From: Lachnospiraceae bacterium
Lineage (GTDB): Bacteria; Bacillota; Clostridia; Lachnospirales; Lachnospiraceae
Assembly (NCBI GenBank): GCA_910575075.1
Contig: CAJTCY010000023.1
Span: forward strand, 1 to 64,000
DNA length: 64,000 nt
Direction: 5' to 3'
In this document: positions 8,893 through 18,139 of the stretch, piece by piece
Layout: each line of letters begins with the position of its first letter
Position numbering within the stretch: the first letter of the stretch is position 1
Position numbers and translations under genes: made by a program
Notes under the pieces: model-generated
The model's database searches: none
What the model was told of the DNA's origin: nothing
Seen by the model: only the letters and a program-made list of their open reading frames with translations

Positions 8893-10569
8893 CTACTTAT
8901 TCTGTGTTGGCAGTTTATAAGAACTCTTTAAAGATACGATTCTGTTAAAAACCAGAGCATCCGGCTTAGAATCTTTGGCGTCTGTACAGAAAAATCCCTG
9001 TCTTACAAACTGATAGCTGTCATAAGGTTTTGCCTCCGCCAGCGCAGGTTCAATATAACAATTCTTCAAAACAGTAAGTGAATTCGGATTCAGGTTGAGA
9101 CTTCCGTCCTCCTTGTTGTAGACCCCTTTTTCCTCATCTACTAGATTTTCATACAAACGTACCTCACATTTTTGGGCATACGGGGCTGGAACCCAATGGA
9201 TGGTTCCCTTGACCTTCCGTCCGGTAAAACCGCTTCCCGCCTTAGTTTCCGGATCATACGTGCAATGTACCTCTATTACATTTCCGTCCTCATCTTTAAC
9301 AAAACTCTCACATTTGACAAAATATGCATGCATAAGGCGTACTTCATTTCCCGGAAACAGACGGAAATATTTTCTTGGAGGTTCTTCCATAAAATCTTCT
9401 CTCTCAATATACAATTCCCTGCAGAATGGTATCTTCCTGCTGCCCAGTTCTTCATTCTCCAGATTATTTGCCGCGTCCAGATATTCCACCTGGCCTTCTG
9501 GATAGTTGTCAATGATCAGCTTAATTGGATTCAGCACTGCCATCATCCTGGAACGGCTCAATTTTAAGTCTTCACGTATACAATATTCCAGCATGGCATA
9601 ATCTACCGAACTGTTTGCCTTTGACACACCGCAGAGTTCCACAAATTTCTGGATAGATTCTGGGGTAAATCCGCGCCTGCGCAGAGCTGCGATAGAAACC
9701 AGCCGCGGATCATCCCAGCCGTCTACGATTCCATCCTCCACCAGTTTCTTGATATAACGCTTACCTGTCACCACATTGGTCAGATACAGCTTTGCAAACT
9801 CAATCTGTTTGGGCGGATTTTCATACTCCAGTTCCCGTACCACCCAGTCATACAAAGGTCTGTGATCCTCAAATTCCAACGTACAGATAGAATGGCTGAT
9901 TCCTTCTATGGCATCTTCTATAGGATGTGCAAAATCGTACATAGGATAGATACACCATTGGTCTTTGGTATTGTGATGTGTCATATGCGCCACACGGTAT
10001 AAAATCGGGTCTCTCATATTGATATTAGGTGACGACATATCTATTCTTGCCCGAAGCACCATGGCGCCATCCTCATACTTCCCCTCTTTCATTTCTTCAA
10101 ACAGCCTCAAATTTTCTTCTACGCTTCTTCCTGCCGCCGGATCTTCTTTGCCGGGTTCCGTCAGTGTTCCCCTGTACTCCCGGATCTGCTCTGCATTCAG
10201 TTCAGATACGTATGCCTTGCCTTTTTTTATCAGCTTCACGGCAGCCTCATACATCTGCTGAAAATAATCAGACGCAAAAAACAGGCGGTCTTCCCAGTCT
10301 GCTCCCAGCCACTCAATATCCTCTTTGATAGAATCCACAAATTCCGTCTTCTCTTTGGTTGGATTCGTATCATCAAAACGCATATGAAACTTGCCGTGAT
10401 ATTTCTTCGCCAGTCCATAATTTAAAAGTATGGACTTTGCATGTCCAATATGAAGATAACCATTCGGTTCCGGTGGAAAACGTGTTCTAACCGTTTTACA
10501 ATGTCCTTCCTTAAGATCTTCTTCAATAATCTGCTCAATAAAATTCCTGGAAACTATCTCGTTTTCCAT
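8893..10569 (-). CDS. glnS: Glutaminyl-tRNA synthetase
   Basis: Charges tRNA-Gln with glutamine directly. The 558-residue protein has the class I HIGH motif in [16 protein letters not shown] and the GlnRS catalytic-core stretch [10 protein letters not shown]. The C-terminal anticodon-binding beta-barrels run from about residue 340 on. The region equivalent to the KMSKS/MSK loop reads [11 protein letters not shown], so only the GKR part of the motif is kept. The start has GGAGG 8 nt upstream. Its leader contains the repeat at 10612-10689, which ends in a terminator-like hairpin on this strand. No T-box sequence is visible. Confidence 0.95.
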   Translation of the reverse strand: MENEIVSRNFIEQIIEEDLKEGHCKTVRTRFPPEPNGYLHIGHAKSILLNYGLAKKYHGKFHMRFDDTNPTKEKTEFVDSIKEDIEWLGADWEDRLFFASDYFQQMYEAAVKLIKKGKAYVSELNAEQIREYRGTLTEPGKEDPAAGRSVEENLRLFEEMKEGKYEDGAMVLRARIDMSSPNINMRDPILYRVAHMTHHNTKDQWCIYPMYDFAHPIEDAIEGISHSICTLEFEDHRPLYDWVVRELEYENPPKQIEFAKLYLTNVVTGKRYIKKLVEDGIVDGWDDPRLVSIAALRRRGFTPESIQKFVELCGVSKANSSVDYAMLEYCIREDLKLSRSRMMAVLNPIKLIIDNYPEGQVEYLDAANNLENEELGSRKIPFCRELYIEREDFMEEPPRKYFRLFPGNEVRLMHAYFVKCESFVKDEDGNVIEVHCTYDPETKAGSGFTGRKVKGTIHWVPAPYAQKCEVRLYENLVDEEKGVYNKEDGSLNLNPNSLTVLKNCYIEPALAEAKPYDSYQFVRQGFFCTDAKDSKPDALVFNRIVSLKSSYKLPTQNK

Positions 10570-10611
10570 CTGTACTCCTCCTGGTTTACAAATATTCTCA
10601 AAAACTTCTAT

Positions 10612-10689
10612 AAAAAAGAATGCGTTTTACGCATTCTCCGCGCGTGAGCGGGCTGCTTAGCAGCAACTTCTTCTCCGCGAACTGCGCAT
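10612..10689 (-). repeat. About 75-nt structured repeat, copy 1 (glnS leader)
   Basis: On the minus strand it runs from ATGCGCAGTTCGCGG to a hairpin AGAATGCG/CGCATTCT followed by T6, which looks like an intrinsic terminator. An internal hairpin GCTGC-taa-GCAGC is present. A near-identical copy lies on the plus strand at 63560-63636. The two differ mainly in a hairpin loop (taa versus ttt) and at one base of the GAGA(A/G)GAAG segment. Confidence 0.75.
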
Positions 10690-10693
10690 ATTA

Positions 10694-10790
10694 TTTTTCT
10701 CTTATAGGAAAGATACTTTCACGCTTTAGAGTGACAAGGTCTTTCCTACTAAGAGAAAAAGGCGTTTGGAAAGCGAGTCTTTCAAACGCC
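10694..10790. repeat. Hairpin repeat with conserved cap, copy 1
   Basis: The stem TTTTTCTCTTA/TAAGAGAAAAA (10694-10704, 10750-10760) carries a cap made of AGGAAAGA, TTTCAC, GTGA and TCTTTCCT segments. The cap is nearly identical to that at 50491-50559, where the base stem is different. A second hairpin, GGCGTTTG..CAAACGCC type, follows at 10761-10790. Confidence 0.7.
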
Positions 10791-10910
10791 CTTATGGATT
10801 ATTATAAATTGTAATTTCTTATTTGTCAATGAGGCTTAGTTTTCTTGAGTTACCGCACTTTATACGTTATTTCCCGTTCGTCAGTCGACTACGAAGTTAA
10901 TCGCTTGCCC

Positions 10911-11750
10911 TCAGCTCCGTTTGATATGCTGATGGGTAAACAGATGATCCTGGCAATATTCATAATTTCCTTCACATTTCGAACAAAACCGAAACTCCAG
11001 TTCGGCGCCGTCATTTTCTGTTCTTCCGCAGATTGCGCATTTATGTTTAGTAACTCCCTGGGACTGGCGCATCTGCTGTCTGTAAACCTGTTTCCGGTGA
11101 ATCTCTCTGGGCGATATTCTTTGATAATTTCTGGTGCTGAAAAAGAAAACCAGAAAATTCAAAAGTGAAGCGAGAATCGCCACTCTGCCGGCCCAGTTGC
11201 TGACAAAAAAGGAAAATGCCATCCAAACTGCATCCACAATTCCCAGCCATTTTGCCTTAAAAGGAATAATGAAATACAATCTGAATTCCACATTCGGAAA
11301 GATTGCCGCAAACGCCAGAAACAGCGACATAGTTACATATTCCGTTCCAAAATAAGAGCCAATCCCCACTACCGGTATGCCTGTAGATAATCCGTAAACC
11401 ACATATAAAAGAAAGGCTCCAAGGATTGTGCACAACAGTCCTCCAAACAGGTAAACATTATATCGGAATGTCCCGATCGCCTGTTCAATAGATGTCCCGA
11501 TAAAATAGTAGCAGGACAGAAAAAAAATCAGAAATAAAATATTGACTGCCGGAGGAATCAATATCCAGGATACAAGCCGCCAGACCTGTCCCTGAAGAAT
11601 CAAATACGGTTCCATGGTCAGCAAACTCTGGGCTTTGGGCATGGTATACTGTATGATAAATCCCAGTACCCATGCACCAATCAGCCAAAACGTCAGATTA
11701 GGAATTGCAAATCTGCCGAATTTCCGTTCCATTTTATTCAGAAAATTCAT
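10911..11750 (-). CDS. Rhomboid-like membrane protein with C-terminal zinc ribbon
   Basis: 279 residues with about six membrane segments between residues 18 and 205, in an arrangement resembling the rhomboid fold. A cytoplasmic tail carries CxxC pairs (CAICGRTEND and CSKCEGNYEYC) and ends with a His-rich TKSYH-type stretch (HLFTHQHI). The GxSG serine-protease motif of active rhomboids is not seen. The nearest candidate is GIGSYFG, so activity is doubtful. The ribosome-binding site is AGAGAGGTG. The substrate or partner is unknown. Confidence 0.6.
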   Translation of the reverse strand: MNFLNKMERKFGRFAIPNLTFWLIGAWVLGFIIQYTMPKAQSLLTMEPYLILQGQVWRLVSWILIPPAVNILFLIFFLSCYYFIGTSIEQAIGTFRYNVYLFGGLLCTILGAFLLYVVYGLSTGIPVVGIGSYFGTEYVTMSLFLAFAAIFPNVEFRLYFIIPFKAKWLGIVDAVWMAFSFFVSNWAGRVAILASLLNFLVFFFSTRNYQRISPREIHRKQVYRQQMRQSQGVTKHKCAICGRTENDGAELEFRFCSKCEGNYEYCQDHLFTHQHIKRS

Positions 11751-11844
11751 AATGCACCTCTCTTGATATTATTGTTTTCATTATAAATTCTCTCTCCAGC
11801 TTTGTCAACGAATGGAACCCACTTCATAAAAACTTTATACTTTT

Positions 11845-12252
11845 TCAGTTATCCCAGTCATTCTGATCGTTCCAGTCATTCTGACCGTCCCAGTCATTCT
11901 GGCCGTCCCAGTCATTCTGGCCGTCCCAGTCTTCCTGGCCGTCCCAGTTGTTCTGGTCATCCCAATCTCCTTCATTCTCCCGGGTGTCCCACGCTTCCAT
12001 TTCTCTGTATTCCTGACGCTCTTCTGCTCCTACCACCCTGGGCTGTATGGTAGCCGGAATGCAGAGTTCATCACCGATCTGCAGATTATATACATCCACA
12101 AATGGATTGGCAAACATTAATTGTCCCACACTCACATGATATCTTTTCCCCAACTGATAGAGTGTATCTCCCTTCTGTATGACATGTATAATTCCTCTGC
12201 ATGGACCTCCGGGATAGATCGGTCCAATGGGAATTGGTATAATTCTAGCCAT
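11845..12252 (-). CDS. LysM-domain protein with WDGQND repeat tail
   Basis: 135 residues. One LysM domain (residues about 22-68, IHVIQKGDTLYQLGKRYHVS) would bind peptidoglycan or a spore-coat glycan. No signal peptide is seen; the N-terminus is MARIIPIPIGPIYPGG. The C-terminal 45 residues are almost only W, D, G, Q, N and E in six-residue units (DWDGQN), encoded by 18-bp DNA repeats. The missing signal and LysM resemble small spore-coat or cortex-localised proteins such as SafA relatives, but that role is inferred. The start has a GGAGGAG site. Confidence 0.75.
   Translation of the reverse strand: MARIIPIPIGPIYPGGPCRGIIHVIQKGDTLYQLGKRYHVSVGQLMFANPFVDVYNLQIGDELCIPATIQPRVVGAEERQEYREMEAWDTRENEGDWDDQNNWDGQEDWDGQNDWDGQNDWDGQNDWNDQNDWDN
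11859..11960 (-). repeat. 18-bp tandem repeats coding the WDGQND tail
   Basis: About five units of roughly GTCCCAGTCATTCTGGCC on the plus strand, all in frame with the LysM gene. Central units are identical or differ by one base (GGCC versus GACC). Copy number could change by slippage. Confidence 0.8.
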
Positions 12253-12631
12253 AATTATTCTCCTCCATATTCTGTTAAATCATTTTCCTTTGCTGTTATT
12301 ATATTCTGGTTTGGAAAAACGGTTCTCTCAGGCTTTCTCACTGCTGTTCTATTTTCTCTCCTCCTGCATATATTGAATCAGTGATTTCCAAACTTCTATC
12401 GTCACAATTTCACAAAGAAACCTGAAAAAATATCCTACAGATTCTAAACATTCTATAAAATCTGCAAAATGAATTGTTTTTTGTAATTTCCTGTCGTATA
12501 ATAAACGTTGCTTGATTTCAGAGTTACATTTTAATAGGAAGAAATTGTAAAAAAAATGATTTATTTTGACGAGCGATGAGCCAGGCGGCCATGAGTTTTG
12601 TGCAAAAGGCGCACAGAATGGAGGAAATAAT
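12253..12631 (+). other. Intergenic region between the LysM and activase genes
   Basis: Holds the activase promoter at 12474-12502 and a leader of about 120 nt with a small hairpin GTGC-aaaaggc-GCAC just before the ribosome-binding site. The rest is AT-rich and shows no gene. A plus-strand frame opening at 12566 is only the upstream extension of the activase reading frame. Confidence 0.6.
12474..12502 (+). promoter_or_regulatory. Promoter of the activase gene
   Basis: TTGTTT (12474-12479), 17-nt spacer, perfect TATAAT (12497-12502). It lies about 130 nt before the start codon. Confidence 0.7.
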
Positions 12632-15600
12632 ATGAATAAACAAAATTTACACCGGCTGGGCATTGACATTGGTTCAACCACTGTAAAAATTGCAATATTA
12701 AACCAGGAGAATGAAATGGTCTTTGCTGACTATGAGAGACATTTCGCAAATATCCGGGAAACTCTTTCCGATCTGCTCTCAAAGGCACATGATGCTCTTG
12801 GAAATATATTTTTATCGCCAGTAATTACTGGCTCAGGAGGACTGACTCTTGCAAAGCACCTGGAAATTCCTTTTGTCCAGGAAGTGATTGCTGTCTCCAG
12901 TGCTCTGCAGGATTATGCCCCCCAGACGGACGTTGCCATTGAACTGGGCGGCGAGGATGCGAAAATTATTTATTTTGAAGGAGGAAATGTAGAGCAGCGC
13001 ATGAACGGAATCTGTGCCGGCGGCACTGGCTCCTTTATTGACCAGATGGCGTCTCTGCTCCAGACAGACGCCACCGGATTAAATACTTACGCCAAAAATT
13101 ATAAGGCAATTTACCCCATTGCGGCACGCTGCGGAGTATTTGCCAAATCTGATATCCAACCCCTGATTAATGAGGGAGCTTCCAAAGAAGACCTGTCCGC
13201 CTCTATTTTCCAGGCAGTAGTAAACCAGACAATTTCCGGTCTCGCCTGCGGGAAACCGATCCGGGGACATGTTGCCTTCTTGGGAGGTCCTCTTCATTTT
13301 CTGTCAGAGTTAAAAGAAACCTTTATCCGCACCTTAAAGCTGGACCAGGAGCATATTATAAGCCCTGAACATTCCCATCTGTTTGCAGCCATCGGTTCTG
13401 CTTTAAATTTTAAGCAGGAAGTTTCCATGGATTTAAATAATATTTTAGAAAAGCTCTCTGGCAGCATCCAAATTGAGTTTGAAGTAGAACGGATGGAACC
13501 ATTATTTTCAAATCAGGAGGAATATCTCAGATTCCAGAGGCGCCACGGCAGGCACCATGTCATGACCAGTGAACTGTCTACCTATCAGGGCAGATGCTTT
13601 CTTGGCATTGACGCCGGTTCTACCACCACCAAGGTGGCTCTGGTAGGGGAAGACGGCTCTCTGCTGTACTCCTTTTACAGCAGCAACAACGGCAATCCAC
13701 TTGCAACTGCAACGCTCGCCCTGCGGGAAATCTATGATTTACTGCCAGAAGGGGCGAAAATTGTCCATTCCTGCTCTACCGGATATGGAGAAGCGCTGCT
13801 GAAATCTGCCTTTATGCTGGATGAGGGAGAAGTGGAAACCGTTGCCCATTATTATGCCGCAGCATTTTTCAATCCGGAAGTGGACTGCATTCTGGACATC
13901 GGCGGCCAGGATATGAAATGTATCAAAATCAAGAATCAGACTGTTGACAGCGTACAGTTAAATGAGGCTTGTTCCTCTGGATGCGGCTCCTTTATTGAAA
14001 CTTTTGCCAAGTCTTTAAATTATTCTGTAGAGGACTTTGCGCAGGCTGCTTTATTTGCCGAACATCCCATTGATTTAGGGACACGCTGCACTGTTTTTAT
14101 GAATTCCAAAGTAAAGCAGGCGCAAAAAGAAGGAGCTGAAGTAGCTGATATCTCAGCGGGACTTGCCTACTCCGTCATTAAAAATGCACTCTTTAAAGTA
14201 ATCAAGGTCAGCGACGCCCGCGATTTGGGACAACATATTGTCGTACAGGGCGGCACCTTCTATAACGATGCCGTACTTAGAAGCTTTGAAAAAATATCTG
14301 GCTGCGATGCCGTACGCCCGGATATCGCAGGTATCATGGGGGCGTTTGGAGCCGCGCTCATCGCCAGAGAACGGTATGAGGACCATCCTGAAACCACCAT
14401 GCTGTCCATTCAGGAAATTGAAGCTCTTGAGGTGGAAACAAAATTATCCCGGTGCCAGGGCTGTACAAACCACTGCCTGCTGACCATCAACCGCTTTTCC
14501 GGAAACCGCAGCTTTATCACTGGAAACCGCTGTGAAAAAGGGCTGGGCAAAGAACAAAATAAAGAAAAAATCCCCAACCTTTTTGCTTATAAGAACCACC
14601 GTATTTTTGATTACGCTCCTCTTCCAGAAGACACTGCAGTCCGTGGAACTGTAGGCATTCCACGCGTGCTGAATATGTACGAAAATTATCCTTTCTGGGC
14701 AATCTTTTTCCGTACTCTTAAATTCCGCACGCTGCTGTCTCCTCAATCCACGCGGAAAATTTACGAGCTGGGCATAGAATCCATTCCCAGCGAATCAGAA
14801 TGTTATCCTGCTAAACTGGCACATGGGCATGTGTCCTGGCTGATAAAGAATCAGGCCGATTTCATTTTTTATCCCTGTATTCCCTATGAGAGAAATGAAT
14901 TTCCAGATTCCAATAACCATTACAACTGTCCCATTGTCACTTCCTATGCTGAAAATATTAAAAATAATGTGGATGAAATTACCTCCGGCAAAGTACGCTT
15001 CTTGAATCCTTTTATGTCTTTTGCTTCCAAAGAAGTGCTTACCAGACAGCTTGTGCAGGTATTTTCACAAGAATTTTCCATCCCCAGAGACGAAATAACT
15101 GCCGCTGTCGACGCTGGCTGGCAGGAGCTGGCAGACATGCGCCAGGATATACGCCGCAAAGGAGAAGAAACTCTGAAATATATGGAGGAAACCGGGCATC
15201 GGGGCATTGTGCTTGCCGGACGCCCTTATCATACAGACCCGGAAATCAACCATGGCATTCCGGAACTGATTAACTCCTACGGAATTGCCGTGCTCACAGA
15301 AGATTCTGTCTCTCATCTGCAAAAAGTAGAACGGCCTCTGATGGTAATGGACCAGTGGATGTACCATTCCAGATTATATGCCGCCGCAAATTTTGTAAAA
15401 ACAAGAGATGATCTGGACCTGATCCAGCTCAATTCCTTCGGCTGCGGACTGGACGCTGTCACTACTGACCAGGTGAACGACATTCTGTCTAAATCAGGTA
15501 AAATCTACACCTGCCTGAAAATTGACGAGGTCAATAATCTCGGTGCGGCGCGCATCCGTATCCGCTCTCTGCTGTCAGCTCTGCGGGTCAAGGAAAAACA

Positions 15601-16897
15601 GAAGAAAAGCCGTACGATTATGCCTTCCAGTTACAAGCGAGTGATATTTACAGAGGAAATGCGCAAAAATTACACTATTCTCTGCCCTCAGATGTCTCCG
15701 ATCCATTTTGAACTGCTTCAGCCTGCATTTCAGGTTTCTGGTTACAATATAGTGGTACTTGGCAACGACGGTAAATCAGCCGTTGATATGGGGCTTCGCT
15801 ATGTAAATAATGACGCCTGCTACCCCTCCCTGATGGTCGTGGGACAGATAATGGAAGCCGTACTTTCCGGCAACTATGACCTGACGAAAACAGCCGTCAT
15901 TGTCAGCCAGACCGGAGGCGGCTGCCGCGCCTCCAACTATATCGGCTTTATCCGGCGGGCTTTGGAAAAAGCAGGCTGCCCCGATATCCCGGTTATCTCC
16001 ATCAACCTCAGCGGTCTGGAAGAAAATCCTGGCTTTAAGCTCACGCTTCCCCTGCTGCAAAGAGGTTTATATGCCTTGATCTTCGGAGATATTTTCATGC
16101 GCTGCCTGTACCGTACTAGGCCCTACGAGACAGTACCCGGCGCCGCCAATGCACTCCACCAGAAATGGAAACAGAAATGCATTGATTTTGTCTCCAGAGA
16201 TAAAATGATTTCCCATCGGAAGTTCAAACAGTACTGCCGCCAGATTATACAAGATTTTGACAGACTGCCAATGACTGACGAAGCAAAACCCAGAGTCGGC
16301 ATCGTAGGAGAAATTCTGGTAAAATTTCTGCCTGCCGCCAACAATTACCTCGTAGAACTGCTGGAAGCAGAAGGTGCAGAAGCTGTAGTTCCAGATTTGA
16401 CTGATTTCCTGCTCTACTGTTTCTACAATAATAATTTCAAAGCTGAATACCTGGGAACCAGAAAATCTAGCGCCAGAAACGCAAATTTGGGAATCAAAGC
16501 ATTAGAATGGCTGAGGAAAAGCGCACGCAGAGAATTCGAGAAAAGCCGGCATTTTGAGGCTCCGGCACGCATTGAAACCCTTGCCAGATATGCCGATCCC
16601 ATTGTCTCTCAGGGAAATCAGACCGGAGAAGGCTGGTTCCTCACCGGAGAAATGCTGGAACTGATTCACTCTGGCACGGACAACATTGTATGCGCCCAGC
16701 CTTTCGGGTGCCTGCCCAATCACGTGGTCGGAAAAGGCGTCATTAAGGAAATACGCCATCAGTACCCGCTTGCCAATATTGTGGCGATTGATTATGATCC
16801 GGGAGCTTCCGAGGTGAACCAATTGAACCGTATCAAACTGATGTTATCCACTGCACAGAAAAATCTGGCAAAAGTTCAGCCTAAAACGGATGTCTGA
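12632..16897 (+). CDS. Double CoA-dehydratase activase fused to DUF2229 and a dehydratase-like domain
   Basis: A 1421-residue protein. Two ASKHA/BcrAD-type ATPase domains lie at about residues 9-262 and 322-585. Each has the phosphate loop GIDxGSTT and the cysteine that bridges a [4Fe-4S] cluster in 2-hydroxyacyl-CoA dehydratase activators (ICAGGTGSF at C128; ACSSGCGSF at C447 and C451). A CxxCxxxC motif (608, 611, 615) plus C634 could bind another cluster. A DUF2229 region (about 670-890) and a C-terminal part resembling the dehydratase D subunit follow. Such fusions are widespread in Clostridia but have no proven substrate. It stands alone, without separate dehydratase subunits. The ATG at 12632 is chosen for its GGAGG site; an in-frame extension to 12566 lacks one. 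Confidence 0.88.
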   Translation: MNKQNLHRLGIDIGSTTVKIAILNQENEMVFADYERHFANIRETLSDLLSKAHDALGNIFLSPVITGSGGLTLAKHLEIPFVQEVIAVSSALQDYAPQTDVAIELGGEDAKIIYFEGGNVEQRMNGICAGGTGSFIDQMASLLQTDATGLNTYAKNYKAIYPIAARCGVFAKSDIQPLINEGASKEDLSASIFQAVVNQTISGLACGKPIRGHVAFLGGPLHFLSELKETFIRTLKLDQEHIISPEHSHLFAAIGSALNFKQEVSMDLNNILEKLSGSIQIEFEVERMEPLFSNQEEYLRFQRRHGRHHVMTSELSTYQGRCFLGIDAGSTTTKVALVGEDGSLLYSFYSSNNGNPLATATLALREIYDLLPEGAKIVHSCSTGYGEALLKSAFMLDEGEVETVAHYYAAAFFNPEVDCILDIGGQDMKCIKIKNQTVDSVQLNEACSSGCGSFIETFAKSLNYSVEDFAQAALFAEHPIDLGTRCTVFMNSKVKQAQKEGAEVADISAGLAYSVIKNALFKVIKVSDARDLGQHIVVQGGTFYNDAVLRSFEKISGCDAVRPDIAGIMGAFGAALIARERYEDHPETTMLSIQEIEALEVETKLSRCQGCTNHCLLTINRFSGNRSFITGNRCEKGLGKEQNKEKIPNLFAYKNHRIFDYAPLPEDTAVRGTVGIPRVLNMYENYPFWAIFFRTLKFRTLLSPQSTRKIYELGIESIPSESECYPAKLAHGHVSWLIKNQADFIFYPCIPYERNEFPDSNNHYNCPIVTSYAENIKNNVDEITSGKVRFLNPFMSFASKEVLTRQLVQVFSQEFSIPRDEITAAVDAGWQELADMRQDIRRKGEETLKYMEETGHRGIVLAGRPYHTDPEINHGIPELINSYGIAVLTEDSVSHLQKVERPLMVMDQWMYHSRLYAAANFVKTRDDLDLIQLNSFGCGLDAVTTDQVNDILSKSGKIYTCLKIDEVNNLGAARIRIRSLLSALRVKEKQKKSRTIMPSSYKRVIFTEEMRKNYTILCPQMSPIHFELLQPAFQVSGYNIVVLGNDGKSAVDMGLRYVNNDACYPSLMVVGQIMEAVLSGNYDLTKTAVIVSQTGGGCRASNYIGFIRRALEKAGCPDIPVISINLSGLEENPGFKLTLPLLQRGLYALIFGDIFMRCLYRTRPYETVPGAANALHQKWKQKCIDFVSRDKMISHRKFKQYCRQIIQDFDRLPMTDEAKPRVGIVGEILVKFLPAANNYLVELLEAEGAEAVVPDLTDFLLYCFYNNNFKAEYLGTRKSSARNANLGIKALEWLRKSARREFEKSRHFEAPARIETLARYADPIVSQGNQTGEGWFLTGEMLELIHSGTDNIVCAQPFGCLPNHVVGKGVIKEIRHQYPLANIVAIDYDPGASEVNQLNRIKLMLSTAQKNLAKVQPKTDV

Positions 16898-16983
16898 TTT
16901 GAAGTCAATTGCTGCGCTGACTCGTTCTAAATTAATAGAACAGGTTATCCGCACATTTTGAACACTCAAAGGAGGACATTCAA

Positions 16984-18045
16984 ATGAAACGAAATAAAAT
17001 TTTAACTGCTATTCTTGGCATTGCCATACTTTCTGGAGCCGTTTGCTCCGGTATGGTAATTGCCCAGGGAATCCGGACAGGGGCTGCATTATCCCATAAT
17101 GTTTCAGCCAGAAAAGAAAAATTTCCCAAACCCTGGGATTTGCAAAAGACGAAGCTGGAAGAATTCTCTGAGATTTCCATAACGCTGAGCTACAGCAATC
17201 TCTCCATTCTGCCGGGAGATGATTATTATCTGGAATATCATATGGACGGCTCCTGTGAAGAGCCTCAATATGAGGTGTCCGACGGCAGATTTCATTTTCA
17301 GGAGGGGGACACTCAGGCAAAGTACCGCAGCGGCTTTCACATATTTTTCATTCCTCAGAATTTAACCGCCAGACAGGAACCTTATTACGTTACGCTCTAT
17401 GTACCTGAACAAACATATTTTGACATGCTGAATGTCTCAGATGACAGCGGAAATATGGAAATCGGTGAAATTCAGGCAAAAAACGCCGATATCAAGCTTG
17501 CGTACGGCAATCTTACTGTGGATTCTCTTTCTGGGGAAACTCTGTCCATAGCCGCTGACTCTGGAAATCTGGAACTGAACACGATTATTTGTGATACACT
17601 GGAACTTGACAACGAATATGGAAATATAACCGGAGATAAGTTTCAGGTTTCCAGCAAAGCGGCAATCACGCTGGACAGCGGAAATCTCTCGCTCTCCAAA
17701 CTGGAAACGGAAACTCTGGCCCTAGCCAATGAATATGGAAACTGCTCCGTCGATGAAATCCATGTGAAAAACAGCAGCATTTCCATGGATTCTGGAAATC
17801 TTGATCTCGGCCAGGCGGTACTGGGCACAACTAAAATAAAAAGCTCTTACGGTGATGTGTCACTGGCGCTGTCTGACTCCGCCTCAAACTACAACTACAA
17901 CCTGAATACAGAATACGGCACTGTAAAACTGGACGGCCATAAAATCAAAGAAGATGAAGACGGCGAGGTGCATTATCACAAAGACAATGGAAAAGGCAGC
18001 AGTATCTCCATCGAATGTGAAAGCGGAAATGTAAATATTCTCTAA
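16984..18045 (+). CDS. DUF4097 family beta-repeat protein with N-terminal membrane anchor
   Basis: 353 residues. An N-terminal hydrophobic segment (about 8-28) should be a signal anchor. The rest is predicted beta-solenoid typical of DUF4097. Units of about 20 residues turn alternately at D-SGN (DSGNMEIGE, DSGNLELN, DSGNLSLS, DSGNLDLG) and YGN/YGD (YGNLTVD, YGNITGD, YGNCSVD, YGDVSLA). The AAAGGAGG site is strong. It starts 87 nt after the activase gene and ends at a terminator. PspC and DUF1700 partners often seen with DUF4097 are absent. Function unknown. Confidence 0.8.
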   Translation: MKRNKILTAILGIAILSGAVCSGMVIAQGIRTGAALSHNVSARKEKFPKPWDLQKTKLEEFSEISITLSYSNLSILPGDDYYLEYHMDGSCEEPQYEVSDGRFHFQEGDTQAKYRSGFHIFFIPQNLTARQEPYYVTLYVPEQTYFDMLNVSDDSGNMEIGEIQAKNADIKLAYGNLTVDSLSGETLSIAADSGNLELNTIICDTLELDNEYGNITGDKFQVSSKAAITLDSGNLSLSKLETETLALANEYGNCSVDEIHVKNSSISMDSGNLDLGQAVLGTTKIKSSYGDVSLALSDSASNYNYNLNTEYGTVKLDGHKIKEDEDGEVHYHKDNGKGSSISIECESGNVNIL

Positions 18046-18060
18046 ATCCCCTATAAGACA

Positions 18061-18107
18061 AAAAAGAAGCGTCTTCTGGATATCACACCCCAGTAACGCT
18101 TCTTTTT
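18061..18107. terminator. Bidirectional terminator
   Basis: AAAAAGAAGCGT (18061-18072) pairs with ACGCTTCTTTTT (18096-18107), between the convergent DUF4097 and coiled-coil genes. Confidence 0.9.
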
Positions 18108-18139
18108 CTTATCTTGTAGTTATCGGTCAGAACCAGATT

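Larger units (their letters stand above)
10570..10910. other. Intergenic region of palindromic repeats upstream of glnS
   Basis: Contains two repeat elements back to back: 10612-10689, repeated at 63560-63636, and 10694-10790, whose core is repeated at 50491-50559. No gene is supported here. A promoter for glnS was not found with confidence. Confidence 0.7.

Noticed and set aside
10570-10850. Possible T-box riboswitch upstream of glnS.
   Set aside because: No T-box consensus (AGGGTGG, ACCGCG) or specifier stem was found; the structure here is a repeat also present after rpsT.
11859-11960. Regular short repeats that could suggest a CRISPR array.
   Set aside because: The units are tandem, 18 bp, have no spacers, and encode the in-frame WDGQND tail.
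12566-12631. A 22-codon N-terminal extension of the activase.
   Set aside because: The ATG at 12632 has a strong GGAGG site and starts directly at the ATPase fold; the extension has none.
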